64,000 nt of DNA from Marinifilum fragile JCM 15579 (GTDB taxonomy: Bacteria; Bacteroidota; Bacteroidia; Bacteroidales; Marinifilaceae), in contig NZ_BAZX01000020.1 in assembly GCF_001310955.1 (NCBI RefSeq), positions 17,630 to 81,629 of the forward strand, in the 5' to 3' direction. Both the position numbers and the translations under genes were made by a program. The notes under the pieces are model-generated. The model worked only from the letters and a program-made list of their open reading frames with translations, ran no database searches and had not been told where the DNA came from. Position 1 is the stretch's first letter, and every line of letters begins with the position of its first letter. Of the stretch, positions 26,017 through 35,049 are shown in pieces.

Positions 26017-27060
26017 CTATTTAATTATTCCAAACTCCTTAGCAATATCGATAGTTAGTTTTGATAATGGCCTCTTATTTATGTCATCTTCGTTAATGTA
26101 ATTGGCTAAATATGCCTGTAGAAAATCTTCTTGAGAAGAAAAGATATCAGGAAAACATTCGTGCAAAGAATCCATATAGTCTTCATTATACAATTGAGCT
26201 TTCTTTAATATTTCTAGAACGTAATCTTTATGGTTTTGATAGAGTTCTTCAATAAAAAAGAGTTCCTTAGTTAGGAAAGCTTCTTTTGTTTCACTTCCAT
26301 TTTTAGGGACCAAATTAATTTTGAAGACTTCTGTTTTGTTATTTAGTAGGGCTGTTCCAAAATATTGTTCTATATCTTTTTTTCTAACACCCTCTTTCAT
26401 TATAATATCTTCTTTGTTTTCGAAATCAACAGTAAAGCGATAATGTTTATCTAAACTATCAGAGTAAGGATGGAGTATAGTCCAATCTCTTTTGTGTTTT
26501 AAACGTGAGTTACAAATAGTACAACATGGAATGAGATTGTAAAGTGAAATTGCTAAGTATGGATATTTTTCTTTTGAATAGAAGTGATCAATGTCTGGCT
26601 TTAAATTGGGATTATGACCTTTAATCCATTCATAAGTTTGGTTATCAAATTTTTCTCTAAGTGGAGTTAGCTTTCTTCTATTTAATCTTTTGGTTGGATT
26701 GATAAAAATTCTATTGCAATAAGGACATGCATTTACTCCAAGTTTTTTAAAATAACTGTAGGCTCCCCATTTTGGAGGTTTATTGTCTCTAAATATTTCG
26801 TAGTTAAATATCAGTTTTAATTCATTATTGATGTTACCAGTTATGACTGGACACAATTGAATAATTTGTAGTAACTGCTCTTTTTCGCCAATAAGTAAGT
26901 TTTCAAGATTTTCTATCAGAAAATCATACAATTGAGGAGCATTGTGTCGGTGCAGGTTTAACTTGTTTAATATTTCTAAATTGCCCATACAAAAATCATA
27001 ATGCACCTTTTCTATTTTTGCCTTTTCTAGCTCTTTAATTTTAATTATTTGCATGACCAT
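26017..27060 (-). CDS. HNH endonuclease, PtuB-like partner of a defence ATPase
   Basis: 347 residues. The central HNH zinc-finger nuclease has zinc pairs Cys112/Cys115 (ACPYCNR) and Cys180/Cys183 (CCTICN). Between them lie DIDHFYSKEKYPYLA, with the catalytic Asp158-His159, and LYNLIP with Asn175. This is the arrangement seen in PtuB of Septu anti-phage systems. Its start lies 20 bases inside the end of the upstream ATPase gene, so translation is coupled. The predicted role is nucleic-acid cleavage on infection, controlled by the ATPase. The Septu assignment rests on domain architecture and gene order; subtype is not determined. Confidence 0.82.
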   Translation of the reverse strand: MVMQIIKIKELEKAKIEKVHYDFCMGNLEILNKLNLHRHNAPQLYDFLIENLENLLIGEKEQLLQIIQLCPVITGNINNELKLIFNYEIFRDNKPPKWGAYSYFKKLGVNACPYCNRIFINPTKRLNRRKLTPLREKFDNQTYEWIKGHNPNLKPDIDHFYSKEKYPYLAISLYNLIPCCTICNSRLKHKRDWTILHPYSDSLDKHYRFTVDFENKEDIIMKEGVRKKDIEQYFGTALLNNKTEVFKINLVPKNGSETKEAFLTKELFFIEELYQNHKDYVLEILKKAQLYNEDYMDSLHECFPDIFSSQEDFLQAYLANYINEDDINKRPLSKLTIDIAKEFGIIK

Positions 27061-28873
27061 TTAGATTTTGAATAAATTCTTGAAGCTCGCTTGAAGTAAG
27101 AGATGAGGTTAATTTATTCTCAAGTTCTTTGAATTTATCTTCTTTTGATAGTGTTTGATTCAATCGTTCATTGAGCAGTTTTTGTAACCTGCTTTTAAGT
27201 AAAGGTTCTCCAATTTGATCAATTATGAATTGATACTCATCTTTGTTTTTGACAATTGTTTTAGGAGTTTTTCTCTTGTCTGTCAAAGCATGAATTACGC
27301 TGTCAATCTTGCCCTTCGCAAACTCACCCATTAAACCATTCTCTAAAAAGAAGGAATTACGATACAGGGAGTGGATATTGGCACCAAAGGTGTGTGTCAT
27401 ATCCTCGGGTTGTTTTACTTCACATTCTCCATTATCCTTTTTATTTAAAAAGATGATGTTGTCTTTTGGGAGGTCTGAGGCTAGGAAGGGGGAGTGAGAA
27501 GTTAGCAGCAATTGTATATTTTGGTTTTCCTTTAGAAGTTTTGGAAGAAATTTTATAAGAGCGTTTAGATATTTTTTTTGCCATTGTGGATGTAATGAAG
27601 TTTCTCCTTCATCTATGCATAAAAGTATTATATTACTATCTTCAATTTGCTTGAATAGTTCAAAAAATATTCCAAATTGATTTAGTATTACTTCTTCTCC
27701 TGCACTTAAACCTTTCCAAGATAAGTTTAATACATTTTGAAATTCGATCCCTAATGATTCAATTATCTTATTATAGAAATCTATCGCATTTAAATTCTCA
27801 TGATTCAAGGTAATATCTTTAGTGTTTTTTCCATATTTGAGAATTATTGGTTCACTTAAATTGCGAGTCGTACTATTTTCAATAATATAATCAACAAGAA
27901 GTTTTGTTTTATTTATTGCTTGTTGAGCTTTTTTAAGAATTGGAGTATCTTTTTCAGATTCTTTTCTAATTTTATCGAATAAACTAGTTATAACACTATC
28001 ATCAGAAAGGCTCTTTTTAATTTCAATTTCATTAGGGAACTTATAAGGCGTATAGTTACTTAAAATTAACAGTATAGTTAAATTGATTCTAAAAGTTAAG
28101 TTTTCTTGAGTCGTTTTTAAACTTTCAACAAAGGGGTAAATTATAGATTCTAATTTGTACGATATGGCAGGATATGTTATTGAAAGACTATTTGGTTGAA
28201 ATGTTGTCTTAAATGTTTCAGTAAATTCATCGTTAAAATTTCTTAAAAATTCTATTTGTCTTTGAGTGTTGATATACTGATATTTTATAAATACATCTCT
28301 AAAATTTGCTGGTTGTTGTACACTTATATCACCGCTATCAAGTTGTCCAAACATAGATAAAGAATTTATTTTAAATAGAGGTCCATTACTTGAAATAGCA
28401 GTAAGGGTTGTATTTATATCTCTATGTTCTAAATGAGAATTATAATATGCCCAATAAAGCTGATTAATATCTAATGAATTTCCTTTTTGAATTTTAAGAT
28501 CAATTTTTTTCTGAGGTGATAATTCAACATCTACACCACTAGAATAATAAAATAAACAGTTATTTTTTTTGTAGCATATAACGAAAAGATTATCATCATT
28601 TGCTATTGAACTCATTATAAATTCAAGAAAATTTGTTTTTCCCGAACCATTTTTCCCAATAACAGCAGTAGCGTTAATGATTTTTGAAGAATTAAAAAAA
28701 TCATCAGGTATTGAGGTATTTTTTTTTTGAGTGGATAATTCAACTTTATTAATATGCCTTGAATATTTTTCAATTCTTAGTTCTTTTGTTGAAAACGAAT
28801 ACTTAGGCGAAAAGTTAAATCCCTGATTCTTGATGTTTTTGTAGTTTTCAATCCAAACGTATAGCAGTTCCAT
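27041..28873 (-). CDS. AAA/ABC-type ATPase, PtuA-like (Septu-like defence)
   Basis: A 610-residue SMC/OLD-like ATPase. Walker A GKNGSGKTN is at residues 73-81. An ABC signature-like LSAGEE lies near 387, Walker B with switch LLCIDEGETSLHPQWQ at about 411-426, and an H-loop LLTSHSPFLASDLP near 458. A long variable insertion (about 100-370) separates Walker A from the signature, as is usual for defence ATPases. No TOPRIM domain is visible, so it is not an OLD nuclease; the effector is the overlapping HNH gene. Very low GC fits horizontal transfer. It resembles PtuA of Septu, and ATPases of some retron or Gabija-like systems are alternatives. Confidence 0.8.
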   Translation of the reverse strand: MELLYVWIENYKNIKNQGFNFSPKYSFSTKELRIEKYSRHINKVELSTQKKNTSIPDDFFNSSKIINATAVIGKNGSGKTNFLEFIMSSIANDDNLFVICYKKNNCLFYYSSGVDVELSPQKKIDLKIQKGNSLDINQLYWAYYNSHLEHRDINTTLTAISSNGPLFKINSLSMFGQLDSGDISVQQPANFRDVFIKYQYINTQRQIEFLRNFNDEFTETFKTTFQPNSLSITYPAISYKLESIIYPFVESLKTTQENLTFRINLTILLILSNYTPYKFPNEIEIKKSLSDDSVITSLFDKIRKESEKDTPILKKAQQAINKTKLLVDYIIENSTTRNLSEPIILKYGKNTKDITLNHENLNAIDFYNKIIESLGIEFQNVLNLSWKGLSAGEEVILNQFGIFFELFKQIEDSNIILLCIDEGETSLHPQWQKKYLNALIKFLPKLLKENQNIQLLLTSHSPFLASDLPKDNIIFLNKKDNGECEVKQPEDMTHTFGANIHSLYRNSFFLENGLMGEFAKGKIDSVIHALTDKRKTPKTIVKNKDEYQFIIDQIGEPLLKSRLQKLLNERLNQTLSKEDKFKELENKLTSSLTSSELQEFIQNLNGHANN

Positions 28874-28898
28874 AATAACAGGTGTTTTGTGTTTGACG

Positions 28899-28960
28899 CT
28901 GTCAGCATCTAGCAGTCTGACAGGTCGGAAAAACCTGACAGCATCCAGAGGATCTGTCAG
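28899..28960. repeat. CTGTCAG/CTGACAG repeat cluster upstream of the ATPase
   Basis: CTGTCAG (28899), CTGACAG (28917), CTGACAG (28935) and CTGTCAG (28954) recur at 18-19-base spacing and can pair. A small hairpin CAGGT...ACCTG (28921-28925 with 28933-28937) is nested inside. It lies just before the ATPase start codon, in the leader. Confidence 0.5.
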
Positions 28961-29095
28961 CCTTGATAATATTGTAAGATTTTTAAATGTAAGAAATTCA
29001 TCTCATAATCTGCTGTAAAAAAGTATATAATGTTTAACAATGGATGGAATTATTTATTAAATTGTAGGGGAACTTATGAAAAGAAGACTTTTGTT

Positions 29096-30343
29096 ATGGC
29101 TAAGAAGAGGAAAAAGAAAAACAACCAAATGGTTCGAAAGCCTTTGAATAAAAAGAATGGCTTAAAAGTATTCGAGAAGAAGATGTATGAGTTTTTGCGG
29201 ACTAAATTTCCGAATGAAAAAGAGATTCGCTTTAGTTCAATGGAAATGAATATCATGTTTGTTTTCCGAATTGTAGTACCTAACCCCGTAAAAACAGAAG
29301 GCCAAAATGTTAGTTCAAGCGAAATGAATCGTATTGGTCATTTGATTCAAAAAAGACTGCGCGAACCCATATTGCTTCACGATGGTGTTTGGTACTCTAC
29401 CATTGAATTGGGACTGTTGTATTGTTATTTCTGTGTAATGAATGACAAAAGAATAACGCCTCAAAGAAGGATGGAATTGTGGCAATATATTGGAAATGCC
29501 AATGAAATCAGTTTAACAGCTGCAACAATAGCAGAACATTATGCGGATGCTTTTAGAAAGACCATAACAGCCATTAGTAGTGTTAGAAATAAGATTTACA
29601 GTTTAAATATTCGAGAAACCTATTATGATCCGAAAAATCCTGTCCTGGAGTTTGGACATAGGATTTGTGTAGGATATGCCAGGTCGAAAAAGATTGAAAT
29701 TAAAGGGAAGGTGCGAATGGTATATCGTTTTATACTGCCCCGTATTCATGAATCACCTTGGTATGGACAGATGGGAGCTTCGGATTTAAAGGAGGTATAT
29801 CATGGTAGCAAGGAATGGTTAGATATTTATATTCAGGCCCATGCTTTGGAACGCTTAAAGGAAAGATTGGATTTGTTGGATGAGGAGGCTTTGAATTATG
29901 CCATTTACGAAAGCTTTTTAAATCTCGAATTTTTGATTCTAAGTGATGGTTACGTTTTAATTACGGTGGAACTATTCAAATGTAAAGTTGGGTATTGGGT
30001 TGCCAATATTATTAATGATGATTTTGTGATTCGCACCTTTTTATTCGTTACCCATGCGAAAACACCCGAAGGAGATAAACTGAAGGAGATTTGCGGTTTG
30101 GAGCGAAAAGACGTGCCTTACTGGAAGATTGATCGCCTGAGTACCTTTATGAATGTTGATGCAGAACAGTATCCTAAACTTTCGGCCATGTTCGAAGAGG
30201 CAGGATGTGGCGATTTGTTTAAACTGCACAACGAAGAATTCTCGGTTGAAGCCATGCAGACCGCTAATTTGGATGGATTACGCGAGTATGTATTAAAAGG
30301 ACGAATGGAAGTGGAGGAGCCGGTAGAAGAGTTTGAGTATTGA
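29096..30343 (+). CDS. Orphan hypothetical protein
   Basis: About 415 residues from the ATG at 29096 (MAKKRKKKNNQ); 22 more in-frame codons precede it but look non-conserved. The N-terminus is very basic. A middle section (IQAHALERLKERLDLLDEEALNYAIYESF) has an H-x(3)-R-x(3)-R helix reminiscent of small toxin-like RNases, but similarity is too weak to assign one. The C-terminus is acidic (EVEEPVEEFEY). There is no membrane segment. I do not recognise the family. It lies between the Septu-like pair (divergent) and tRNA-Arg genes, a typical place for acquired genes. Confidence 0.65.
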   Translation: MAKKRKKKNNQMVRKPLNKKNGLKVFEKKMYEFLRTKFPNEKEIRFSSMEMNIMFVFRIVVPNPVKTEGQNVSSSEMNRIGHLIQKRLREPILLHDGVWYSTIELGLLYCYFCVMNDKRITPQRRMELWQYIGNANEISLTAATIAEHYADAFRKTITAISSVRNKIYSLNIRETYYDPKNPVLEFGHRICVGYARSKKIEIKGKVRMVYRFILPRIHESPWYGQMGASDLKEVYHGSKEWLDIYIQAHALERLKERLDLLDEEALNYAIYESFLNLEFLILSDGYVLITVELFKCKVGYWVANIINDDFVIRTFLFVTHAKTPEGDKLKEICGLERKDVPYWKIDRLSTFMNVDAEQYPKLSAMFEEAGCGDLFKLHNEEFSVEAMQTANLDGLREYVLKGRMEVEEPVEEFEY

Positions 30344-30393
30344 GGTGGTATGATTAAATGAAAATTTCAATTCTGAGATAGAAATCAGTACAA

Positions 30394-30423
30394 ACAAAAA
30401 AGGGTAGCAAATTGCTACCCTTT
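30394..30423 (-). terminator. Terminator after tRNA-Arg pair
   Basis: Stem AAAGGGTAGCAA (30399-30410) pairs with TTGCTACCCTTT (30412-30423). On the minus strand a T run follows. Confidence 0.85.
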
Positions 30424-30425
30424 CG

Positions 30426-30500
30426 TGATCCAGCCAGGATTCGAACCTGGGACCCACAGCTTAGAAGGCTGTTGCTCTAATCCAACTGAGCTACTGGACC
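30426..30500 (-). tRNA. tRNA-Arg (TCT anticodon), copy 1
   Basis: Minus-strand cloverleaf with acceptor GGTCCAG/CTGGATC, anticodon loop CTTCTAA between ACAGC and GCTGT giving TCT, and T arm with GGTTCGAATCC. Discriminator A; CCA not encoded. Its sequence is identical to the copy at 30546-30620. Confidence 0.95.
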
Positions 30501-30545
30501 GGCCTTATAGAAACATTAAATTTTTAAACTTTTAAGAAAGTTTTG

Positions 30546-30620
30546 TGATCCAGCCAGGATTCGAACCTGGGACCCACAGCTTAGAAGGCTGTTGCTCTAA
30601 TCCAACTGAGCTACTGGACC
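30546..30620 (-). tRNA. tRNA-Arg (TCT anticodon), copy 2
   Basis: A second identical tRNA-Arg gene, 45 bases upstream of the first on the minus strand. A shared promoter precedes it and a shared terminator follows copy 1, so the two are co-transcribed. Confidence 0.95.
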
Positions 30621-30637
30621 ATCCTTAAAAGGCGATG

Positions 30638-30669
30638 CAAATATAGGGATTAATTGCGCTTTTAAGCAA
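30638..30669 (-). promoter_or_regulatory. Promoter of tRNA-Arg pair
   Basis: On the minus strand TTG (30669-30667), 21 bases, then TATATTTG (30645-30638), 17 bases before the tRNA. Confidence 0.55.
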
Positions 30670-30946
30670 ATGTTTTTATGATTTTTTTTTCAGATATATG
30701 GCTAAAAGGCACTAAATACTTAGGTTTCAGAAAGAATAATTTTTGAAAATATTTTCATTCGGCAATGATATTTTAGCTGGTAGGGCAGGAATAGGGCAGA
30801 TGCTCCGGATAGAGCCTATCATTCATGGGTGAAAATCTTCTTTTTTTCATCCAATTGAGGAATAATCTTTCCTTAATCGAAGCTCTTGTGTCAATATATT
30901 TTAAGATTTGAGCAGAGAAATTATCTTTGCATTTCAAATTAAGCAG
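30670..30946. other. Intergenic region before MFS gene
   Basis: No coding potential is evident. A TATCTTTG element at 30922-30929 lies 17 bases before the MFS ATG and is the probable -7 box, which also rules out the more upstream TTG start at 30908. Confidence 0.45.
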
Positions 30947-32119
30947 ATGTCAAGAACTTACGCTGGAAATATTCCCAAACTGTATGCTATTAAAATAGCC
31001 AAGTGGTTCATGTTAACCATGCCGATCATTGTTCTGTTTTACCAGGAAAACGGTTTAAGCATGCAAGATGTACTTACTCTAAAGGGAATTTATTCTGTTG
31101 CTGTGGTAGTTCTTGAAATTCCTTCGGGATATCTGGCCGATGTTTGGGGACGCAAGAAATCATTGATTCTTGGTGCAATATTGGGATGCCTGGGATTTGT
31201 TGTATACTCGTTCAGTTATGGATTTACAGGTTTTCTGGCTGCTGAATTAATTCTTGGAATAGGGAGCAGTTTTATTTCGGGTTCCGATTCGGCAATGCTT
31301 TACGATAGTCTTTTAAAAATGAATCGCGAAAAAGAATATCTAAAGCAGGAGAGTAGGGTAATGTCTGTTGGAAATTTTGCGGAAGCAATTGCCGGAATCG
31401 CAGGGGGTAGTTTGGCTCTAATTAGTTTGCGAACCCCTTTTGTACTGCAATCATTTATCGCCTTTATAGCAATACCAGCGGCATTTTTGCTTTTGGATCC
31501 CAATCAGGATTCCCAAAAATCGAAAGCTGGTTTCAAACACATCTTAAACATTGTGAAGTTCTCCCTTTGGGATAGTGCAAAGCTTCGTTGGAACATTGTG
31601 CTTTCATCGGTGATTGGTTGTGCTACGCTAACTTTGGCCTGGTTTATACAGCCGTATTTAAAGGATTTAGATATGGAAGTGAGCACCATTGGTGTGATTT
31701 GGACCCTATTGAATTTAACGGTTGGTTTTGTGGCTTTGTTGGCTCACCGAGTTGAGGGTTACCTGGGGAAAATTGGAACTTCAACTTTTATAGTAATTGG
31801 TATTTCAAGCGGCTTTATTTTAAGTGGTTGGTTTCACTCCTTAATTGGGGTTGGCGTTTTCTTCTTTTTCTATTTTGTGCGAGGAATTGCTACGCCGGTA
31901 CTGAAGGACTATATCAATAGAATTACCGAATCGGATATGCGAGCCACGGTTTTATCGGTGCGTAACTTTATCATCAGGATTTGTTTTGCTGTGATTGGAC
32001 CTTTCCTGGGATGGTACACCGACCATTACAGCATTTCATCAGCCTTGATGCTGGCCGGAAGTATTTTCCTTGTTCTTGGTGGAGTGAGTGTGATTTTTAT
32101 GAGAAAAGTGGAGAGGTAA
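30947..32119 (+). CDS. Major facilitator superfamily transporter
   Basis: 390 residues with about twelve membrane helices. The cytoplasmic loop 2-3 motif A is present as GYLADVWGRKKS. Drug or nutrient efflux is the usual role of this subgroup, but the substrate is not readable. I chose the ATG at 30947 (MSRTYAGNIPKLYAIKIAKWF) over an upstream TTG because a TAnnTTTG box lies between them. It is a single gene with no regulator nearby and ends 49 bases from the convergent MBL-fold gene. Confidence 0.88.
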   Translation: MSRTYAGNIPKLYAIKIAKWFMLTMPIIVLFYQENGLSMQDVLTLKGIYSVAVVVLEIPSGYLADVWGRKKSLILGAILGCLGFVVYSFSYGFTGFLAAELILGIGSSFISGSDSAMLYDSLLKMNREKEYLKQESRVMSVGNFAEAIAGIAGGSLALISLRTPFVLQSFIAFIAIPAAFLLLDPNQDSQKSKAGFKHILNIVKFSLWDSAKLRWNIVLSSVIGCATLTLAWFIQPYLKDLDMEVSTIGVIWTLLNLTVGFVALLAHRVEGYLGKIGTSTFIVIGISSGFILSGWFHSLIGVGVFFFFYFVRGIATPVLKDYINRITESDMRATVLSVRNFIIRICFAVIGPFLGWYTDHYSISSALMLAGSIFLVLGGVSVIFMRKVER

Positions 32120-32168
32120 TTGATTTTGCTCTCAAATACCCCATTTATACAATTTTACTTTTCAACTG

Positions 32169-32933
32169 TTAGACTTCGATTGTAAGTTCATCGTAAGCCA
32201 AATAAACATTCTCAGGAAGTTCAGCCTGAACATCATCATGGAATCCCATTTGGTGACTGATATGAGTAAAGTAGGCCTTTTCTGGTTTCAATTCGTTCAC
32301 CAGGTCAATAGCTTCTGATAGGTTGTAATGCGAAATGTGTTTTTCTTTTCTGAGAGCATTCACCACCAATACCTTGATGCCTTTTAGTTTCTCTATCTCT
32401 TCGGGAGAGATAGAGTTTGCATCTGTGATGTAAGCCAAATTGCCTATTCGATATCCGTAAACCGGTAGTTTTAAGTGCATGGCTCTTATGGGTTGAATTG
32501 TAGTTCCATTTATTCGGAAAGGTTCGTTGTTCACCTCAATCAAATTCATTTGAGGAATGCCAGGATACTTAAATTCAGCAAAAACGTAGGCAAACTCTTT
32601 TTTAAGAGATTCTTGAACTCGTTTCTCTGCATAAATATTTACGGCAGTTTTGTTTACCCAGTTGAATGCTCTTATATCGTCCAAGCCTGCAGTGTGATCC
32701 TTGTGTTCATGAGTAAATAGAATAGCGGATATATTTTCAACACCTGCACGTAGCATTTGGTATCTGAAATCAGGACCACTATCAATTACAATATTTTGAT
32801 TGTCAACAGTAATCAATACAGAGGTTCGCAATCGCTTGTCTTTTTTATTATCAGATAAGCAAACAGGGCATTTGCATGCAATAATTGGCACGCCTTGAGA
32901 AGTTCCAGTTCCAAGAAAAGTTAGTTTTACCAT
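32169..32933 (-). CDS. MBL-fold metallo-hydrolase, PhnP-like
   Basis: 254 residues. The metal-binding HxHxDH motif is intact as FTHEHKDHTAGLDD (His75, His77, Asp79, His80). Near the N-terminus CKCPVC (Cys20, 22, 25) matches the zinc-binding loop of PhnP-type cyclic phosphodiesterases. A later HISHQMGFHDD supplies C-terminal ligands. PhnP hydrolyses cyclic ribose phosphates; no phosphonate genes are visible here, so the physiological substrate is uncertain. It lies 31 bases from the BASS-type transporter gene in the same direction. Confidence 0.88.
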   Translation of the reverse strand: MVKLTFLGTGTSQGVPIIACKCPVCLSDNKKDKRLRTSVLITVDNQNIVIDSGPDFRYQMLRAGVENISAILFTHEHKDHTAGLDDIRAFNWVNKTAVNIYAEKRVQESLKKEFAYVFAEFKYPGIPQMNLIEVNNEPFRINGTTIQPIRAMHLKLPVYGYRIGNLAYITDANSISPEEIEKLKGIKVLVVNALRKEKHISHYNLSEAIDLVNELKPEKAYFTHISHQMGFHDDVQAELPENVYLAYDELTIEV

Positions 32934-32964
32934 ACTTTGTTCTAATCAGAATTCAACCCTTCGG

Positions 32965-33897
32965 TTAATTTGATTTTTTTGAATCTTTGAGTTCTTTTCG
33001 GATGGATAGAAACAGTAGATAAGCCAATACAAATACTGCTAAAACAGCAGATGGAATTGCAGCTTTTTCACCAAACAAAGTTAATGCTGTAACCACAGCA
33101 AAACCAGAGCTTTTTACCGTTACCAATAAATTTTGAGTCATAGCAACCGGAGCAGGAACTCCAATTTTTTTGCTTATTTTCTCAAAAGTCCATCCTAAAC
33201 CGAAAATCCCCAGAAATAAAACCAAAGAAACCAGTAAGAGTATTTCAAAATTAGAAAAAAATACCTGTCGGTTTAACCCTACAGCAGTAAAAATTATGAG
33301 TGCAAATCCCCAATCAACAATTCTACCTCTCACTTTTTCGATTGTTGGTTTTATTGGTTTCCACAATAAAAGTCGAGAAATCAGTAAAGGGATGATTACC
33401 AGCTGAACCATTGCAATGAATAAATCTAAAGGATTTATGCCTCCGTCAACATTGGAGAATAATCCAACGATTAAAGGAGCAAAAAACAATGAAGATATGA
33501 ATGCACCCAAAGTTCCTACAATGGCATATTTTAAGTCACCATCTAAAATGTGAGAAAATGGAATAACCGCAACGCCTGGTGGTGTTGAGGCTATTACAAC
33601 AAATCCTAAAAACAACTCGGGGGTAGGCATTAAGAAATAGGAAAGAGAAATCACTACTGCGCCAAAAACCACATAATTGAGAAAGGAACCCATTAGCATT
33701 GGCTTGATCATTTTCTTTAATGGAAACATGGCCTTTGTCGAAATTCCAGTTGTAGAGAAGGTCATAACCACTGCCAGTACGTAAAAAGTGTAATTCTTAA
33801 ACAGGGAAGCATGTTGACCAATGACTAAGCCGAGTATTACTGCCAATACCAAGATGAAGTTTCTATTTAATATGATTTTTGTAGCAAACTCTTTCAT
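32965..33897 (-). CDS. BASS-family (bile acid:sodium symporter-like) transporter
   Basis: 310 residues with about ten membrane helices in two repeats. Each half has a broken-helix region; FVVIASTPPGVAVIPFSHILDGD in the first half and QNLLVTVKSSGFAVVTALTLFG in the second are typical crossing-helix signatures of BASS proteins. The family couples organic-anion uptake to sodium; the substrate is unknown. It is the first gene of a probable two-gene transcript with the MBL hydrolase. Confidence 0.8.
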   Translation of the reverse strand: MKEFATKIILNRNFILVLAVILGLVIGQHASLFKNYTFYVLAVVMTFSTTGISTKAMFPLKKMIKPMLMGSFLNYVVFGAVVISLSYFLMPTPELFLGFVVIASTPPGVAVIPFSHILDGDLKYAIVGTLGAFISSLFFAPLIVGLFSNVDGGINPLDLFIAMVQLVIIPLLISRLLLWKPIKPTIEKVRGRIVDWGFALIIFTAVGLNRQVFFSNFEILLLVSLVLFLGIFGLGWTFEKISKKIGVPAPVAMTQNLLVTVKSSGFAVVTALTLFGEKAAIPSAVLAVFVLAYLLFLSIRKELKDSKKSN

Positions 33898-34133
33898 TCT
33901 GTAATGATAAATGATAATTTAGATGTAAAGATGAAACTTTTTTAATTGGTTTCAAAATTATTTAGAATTATTCCAGATAGAAAATAAAGCTGAATTTTAG
34001 AAAGGCGGAAAAGCAAAAAGTGGAGGAGATTTGGAATCTTTTTGGGTATCCCGTTTTACAAAACGATAAATCGAATTGGATACAAAATCAATAATACAAG
34101 TAATTTCGTACATTTGCCGAAAATTAAATCATC

Positions 34134-34841
34134 ATGAAAGGCAAGTTATATTTGATCCCAACAACTTTGGGTGATACATCCATTAATCAAGTAATTCCTC
34201 AGGATATTCAAGAGCTGATTCCAACCATTAAGCATTTTATTGTGGAAAATATAAGAACGGCACGCAGGTATCTTAAAAAGGTGAATTCTGCCATTAATAT
34301 TGATGAGCTTCGCTTTTATGAATTAAATAAACACAGTTCGCCTAACGAAATTTCAGGATATTTGAATGCGATTAAAGATTTTGATATCGGGATCATTTCG
34401 GAAGCAGGTTGTCCAGGAGTTGCTGATCCGGGAGCTGATGTTGTAAAATTGGCTCACGAAAAGAACATACAAGTAGTGCCATTGGTGGGTCCATCCTCAA
34501 TTTTAATGTCGCTGATAGCATCGGGTTTTAATGGACAAAACTTTGCCTTTAATGGATATTTACCAATAAAAGCCAATGAACGATCGAAAAAAATAAAGGA
34601 GTTGGATTCAAGATCATTGAGTGAAAATCAAACGCAAATCTTTATTGAGGCTCCATATCGTAATAACAAATTGGTTGAAGATTTAATTGCTAATTGTAGC
34701 GGAGCCACTAAGTTGTGTATTGCAGTGGATATTACAATGGAGAGTGAATTTATTAAAACCCTTCCCATAAAAGCATGGAAAGGAATGGATATTGATTTGC
34801 ACAAGAAACCAGCAATTTTCCTATTGCACCGAGAAAAATAA
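34134..34841 (+). CDS. RsmI-like tetrapyrrole-methylase-fold SAM methyltransferase
   Basis: 235 residues of the SAM-dependent tetrapyrrole methylase fold. Conserved loops are visible: GKLYLIPTTLGD (N-terminal SAM loop), IGIISEAGCPGVADPGA (about 86-102) and VPLVGPSSILMSLIASGFNG (about 115-134). This is the RsmI-type subgroup, which 2'-O-methylates C1402 of 16S rRNA. The protein is shorter than canonical RsmI (about 280) and lacks its C-terminal extension, so I do not use the symbol. A TACATTTG -7 element lies at 34109-34116. Confidence 0.83.
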   Translation: MKGKLYLIPTTLGDTSINQVIPQDIQELIPTIKHFIVENIRTARRYLKKVNSAINIDELRFYELNKHSSPNEISGYLNAIKDFDIGIISEAGCPGVADPGADVVKLAHEKNIQVVPLVGPSSILMSLIASGFNGQNFAFNGYLPIKANERSKKIKELDSRSLSENQTQIFIEAPYRNNKLVEDLIANCSGATKLCIAVDITMESEFIKTLPIKAWKGMDIDLHKKPAIFLLHREK

Positions 34842-34845
34842 TATC

Positions 34846-34879
34846 AAAAAAACAGCGCAGATTGTAAAAACCTGCGCTG
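34846..34879 (-). terminator. Strong minus-strand terminator
   Basis: Stem CAGCGCAG (34853-34860) pairs with CTGCGCTG (34872-34879). On the minus strand it is followed by TTTTTTT. It lies 170 bases beyond the NrnA-like stop codon. Confidence 0.8.
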
Positions 34880-35006
34880 CGAACATTATAGTTAAAAATT
34901 TAGGCATAATCCCGACCGCCTAAAACCGGGATTACTTCTTGACTTCGTCTTTTTATCCCTAAAATTTACAAAACCACTATTTAAGACAAGACTTTAGTCG
35001 GCTTAT
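34880..35006 (-). ncRNA. Candidate structured small RNA or structured 3'UTR
   Basis: The segment between the NrnA-like stop and the terminator can fold into a nested structure on the minus strand. Outer arms ATAGT/ACTAT (34976-34980 with 34888-34892) enclose TAAATTTTAGG/CCTAAATTTTTA, and an inner hairpin AATCCCG/CGGGATT (34908-34914 with 34927-34933). A GATATTTG box at 35013-35020 could serve as a -7 element, but no -33 TTG is present. It could be an independent sRNA or a 3'UTR-derived one. Confidence 0.3.
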
Positions 35007-35049
35007 ATAGGGCAAATATCATACCATCAGGTCTTTTTTGTTGTCTAAA

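Noticed and set aside
27041..28873. OLD-family nuclease or Gabija GajA
   Set aside because: No TOPRIM domain follows the ATPase; the nuclease function is in a separate HNH gene, and no GajB-like helicase is adjacent.
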